Source: Arthrobacter sp. 31Y (GTDB lineage: Bacteria > Actinomycetota > Actinomycetes > Actinomycetales > Micrococcaceae). Taken from it: DNA of 64,000 bases. Positions 63,148 through 64,000 of this stretch are shown here, in pieces. Position 1 is the first letter of the stretch, and every line of letters starts with the position of its first letter. The position numbers were made by a program, and so were the translations under genes. The stretch covers positions 620,001-684,000 of the forward strand of contig NZ_JAFW01000001.1 in the NCBI RefSeq assembly GCF_000526335.1, written 5' to 3'. Under the pieces are notes generated by a model that was given only the letters and a program-made list of their open reading frames with translations, had not been told where the DNA came from and did not search any database.

Positions 63148-64000
63148 GTGCCAGAGCAGCCCAGCCACCGTCTACCAGAGGAATTTGGCGGAAACGAGTG
63201 GCTCGTTGACGAACTGTACGAGCGGTACCAACAGGATAAGAATTCGGTCGACGCCAAGTGGTGGCCGCTGTTCGAATCCTTTGCTTCCGGTGACGGCACT
63301 TCTTCCAACGGATCCTCCGCAGCCGCTTCGGCTGCCAATCCCCCTACACAAGTACTTCCCGTCGTAGCTCCGGCCGCAGCGGCACCGGCACCGACGCCGG
63401 CCGCTCCCGCAGCTGCCCCTGAATCTGCACCGGCGGCACCCGCCCCGGCGAAGAAGGCACCCGCCACGGTTGCCCGGGACGGAGCAAAGAAGCCCGTCGC
63501 CGGCGCCACGGCCCAGCCCATCCCGGCACAGCTGCCCAAGAGCACCAAAGCTCCCACAGCACCCGAGGAAGACGTCGTTTCCGTCCTCCGCGGCCCGGCC
63601 AAGGCCATTGCCACCAACATGGTCACCAGCCTGGAAGTGCCTACCGCCACGAGCGTCCGGGCAGTTCCTGCCAAGCTGCTCATTGACAACCGTGTGGTCA
63701 TCAACTCCAACCTTGCCCGCGCCCGCGGTGGCAAGGTTTCCTTCACGCACCTCATCGGCTACGCCGTTGTCCGCGCGCTCTCCCAGTTCCCCTCGATGAA
63801 CGTCTACTACGACGAAATCGACGGCAAGCCGAGCGCCGTCCAGCCGGCTCACGTCAACTTCGGCATCGCCATTGACATGCCCAAGCCCGATGGCACCCGC
63901 CTCCTGATGGTTCCCAACATCAAGAAGGCGGAGACCATGGACTTCGCCGAGTTCTGGCACACCTACGAGGACCTCATCAAGCGCGCCCGCAATGGCAAGC
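63148..64000 (+). CDS. kgd: Multifunctional 2-oxoglutarate decarboxylase/dehydrogenase E1-E2 fusion, 5' part
   Basis: The gene runs off the right edge. The GTG at 63148 follows GGAAGAGG at 10 bases. Residues 1-38 hold the E1o N-terminal helix (LPEEFGGNEWLVDELYERYQ); 45-115 are an Ala/Pro-rich linker like those in lipoyl-type proteins; from 120 on there is an E2-like acyltransferase domain (LRGPAKAIATNMVTSLEVPT, AHVNFGIAIDMPKPDG). This is the fused KGD architecture of actinobacteria. It makes succinyl-CoA or the semialdehyde in the TCA cycle and in mycobacteria is controlled by GarA. Confidence 0.92.
   Translation, partial: MPEQPSHRLPEEFGGNEWLVDELYERYQQDKNSVDAKWWPLFESFASGDGTSSNGSSAAASAANPPTQVLPVVAPAAAAPAPTPAAPAAAPESAPAAPAPAKKAPATVARDGAKKPVAGATAQPIPAQLPKSTKAPTAPEEDVVSVLRGPAKAIATNMVTSLEVPTATSVRAVPAKLLIDNRVVINSNLARARGGKVSFTHLIGYAVVRALSQFPSMNVYYDEIDGKPSAVQPAHVNFGIAIDMPKPDGTRLLMVPNIKKAETMDFAEFWHTYEDLIKRARNGK

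Overview
This is a 64 kb chromosomal stretch of a high-GC Gram-positive bacterium, almost certainly an actinobacterium. The gene content and order point to the Arthrobacter/Paenarthrobacter group of the Micrococcaceae; the genus is an inference from overall resemblance. Direct support comes from the non-MutS mismatch endonuclease NucS, an E2-E1o fused 2-oxoglutarate decarboxylase/dehydrogenase (Kgd/SucA type), a long delta subunit of ATP synthase, and the order argS-lysA-hom-thrC-thrB-rho-prfA-prmC-sua5-wecA/rfe-atpI-atpBEFHAGDC-DUF2550-nucS, which is close to the corresponding mycobacterial locus. I see no insertion sequence, prophage, CRISPR array or integrase, and codon use is even along the window. 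This is core chromosome with a few accessory cassettes.

Layout. 1-12.8 kb: start of a DEAD/DEAH helicase, DUF3039 protein, nagB, a two-gene ABC exporter, an Old Yellow Enzyme, a thioredoxin/TPR protein, a large unknown membrane protein, an AI-2E-type permease, a hydrolase, a frameshifted zinc-ribbon gene, nucS and nagA. 13-17.7 kb: cspA, then a rhomboid-like/DUF2156 (MprF-like) protein coupled to an Ag85/esterase-D-like membrane esterase, and DUF2550. 17.7-25.7 kb: the whole F1Fo ATP synthase operon (minus strand) with two small AtpI-type proteins at its head. 25.8-31.9 kb: envelope glycosyltransferases, tRNA threonylcarbamoylation (sua5) and translation termination (prmC, prfA). 32-41 kb: rho and the aspartate-family amino-acid operon argS-lysA-hom-thrC-thrB.

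41.3-44.2 kb is a compact flavin electron-transfer cassette: an FMN-binding lipoprotein, the FMN transferase ApbE, and an NqrB/RnfD-like membrane domain fused to a ferredoxin-NADP reductase-like domain. It is followed by tRNA-Arg(CCG), then a protealysin-like M4 protease with its presumed inhibitor emfourin. 46-52.4 kb holds two regulators (GlxA and WYL types), a very small membrane protein and HrpA. 52.4-56.7 kb has a HIT protein, an alcohol dehydrogenase, a rhodanese and a divergently transcribed Cds1-like cysteine desulfhydrase. 56.8-60.2 kb is zinc homeostasis: a Fur/Zur regulator and znuB, znuC, znuA, with a palindromic operator candidate in front of znuA. Two CNNM/CorC-type membrane proteins and the first 853 bases of kgd/sucA close the window.

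The most interesting points are the flavinylation cassette with its unusual acceptor motif, the protease-inhibitor pair, the frameshifted zinc-ribbon gene sitting between two A6 runs, the nested palindrome that occupies the usual rpmE position between rho and prfA, and the 94-residue epsilon subunit that lacks the C-terminal inhibitory hairpin.
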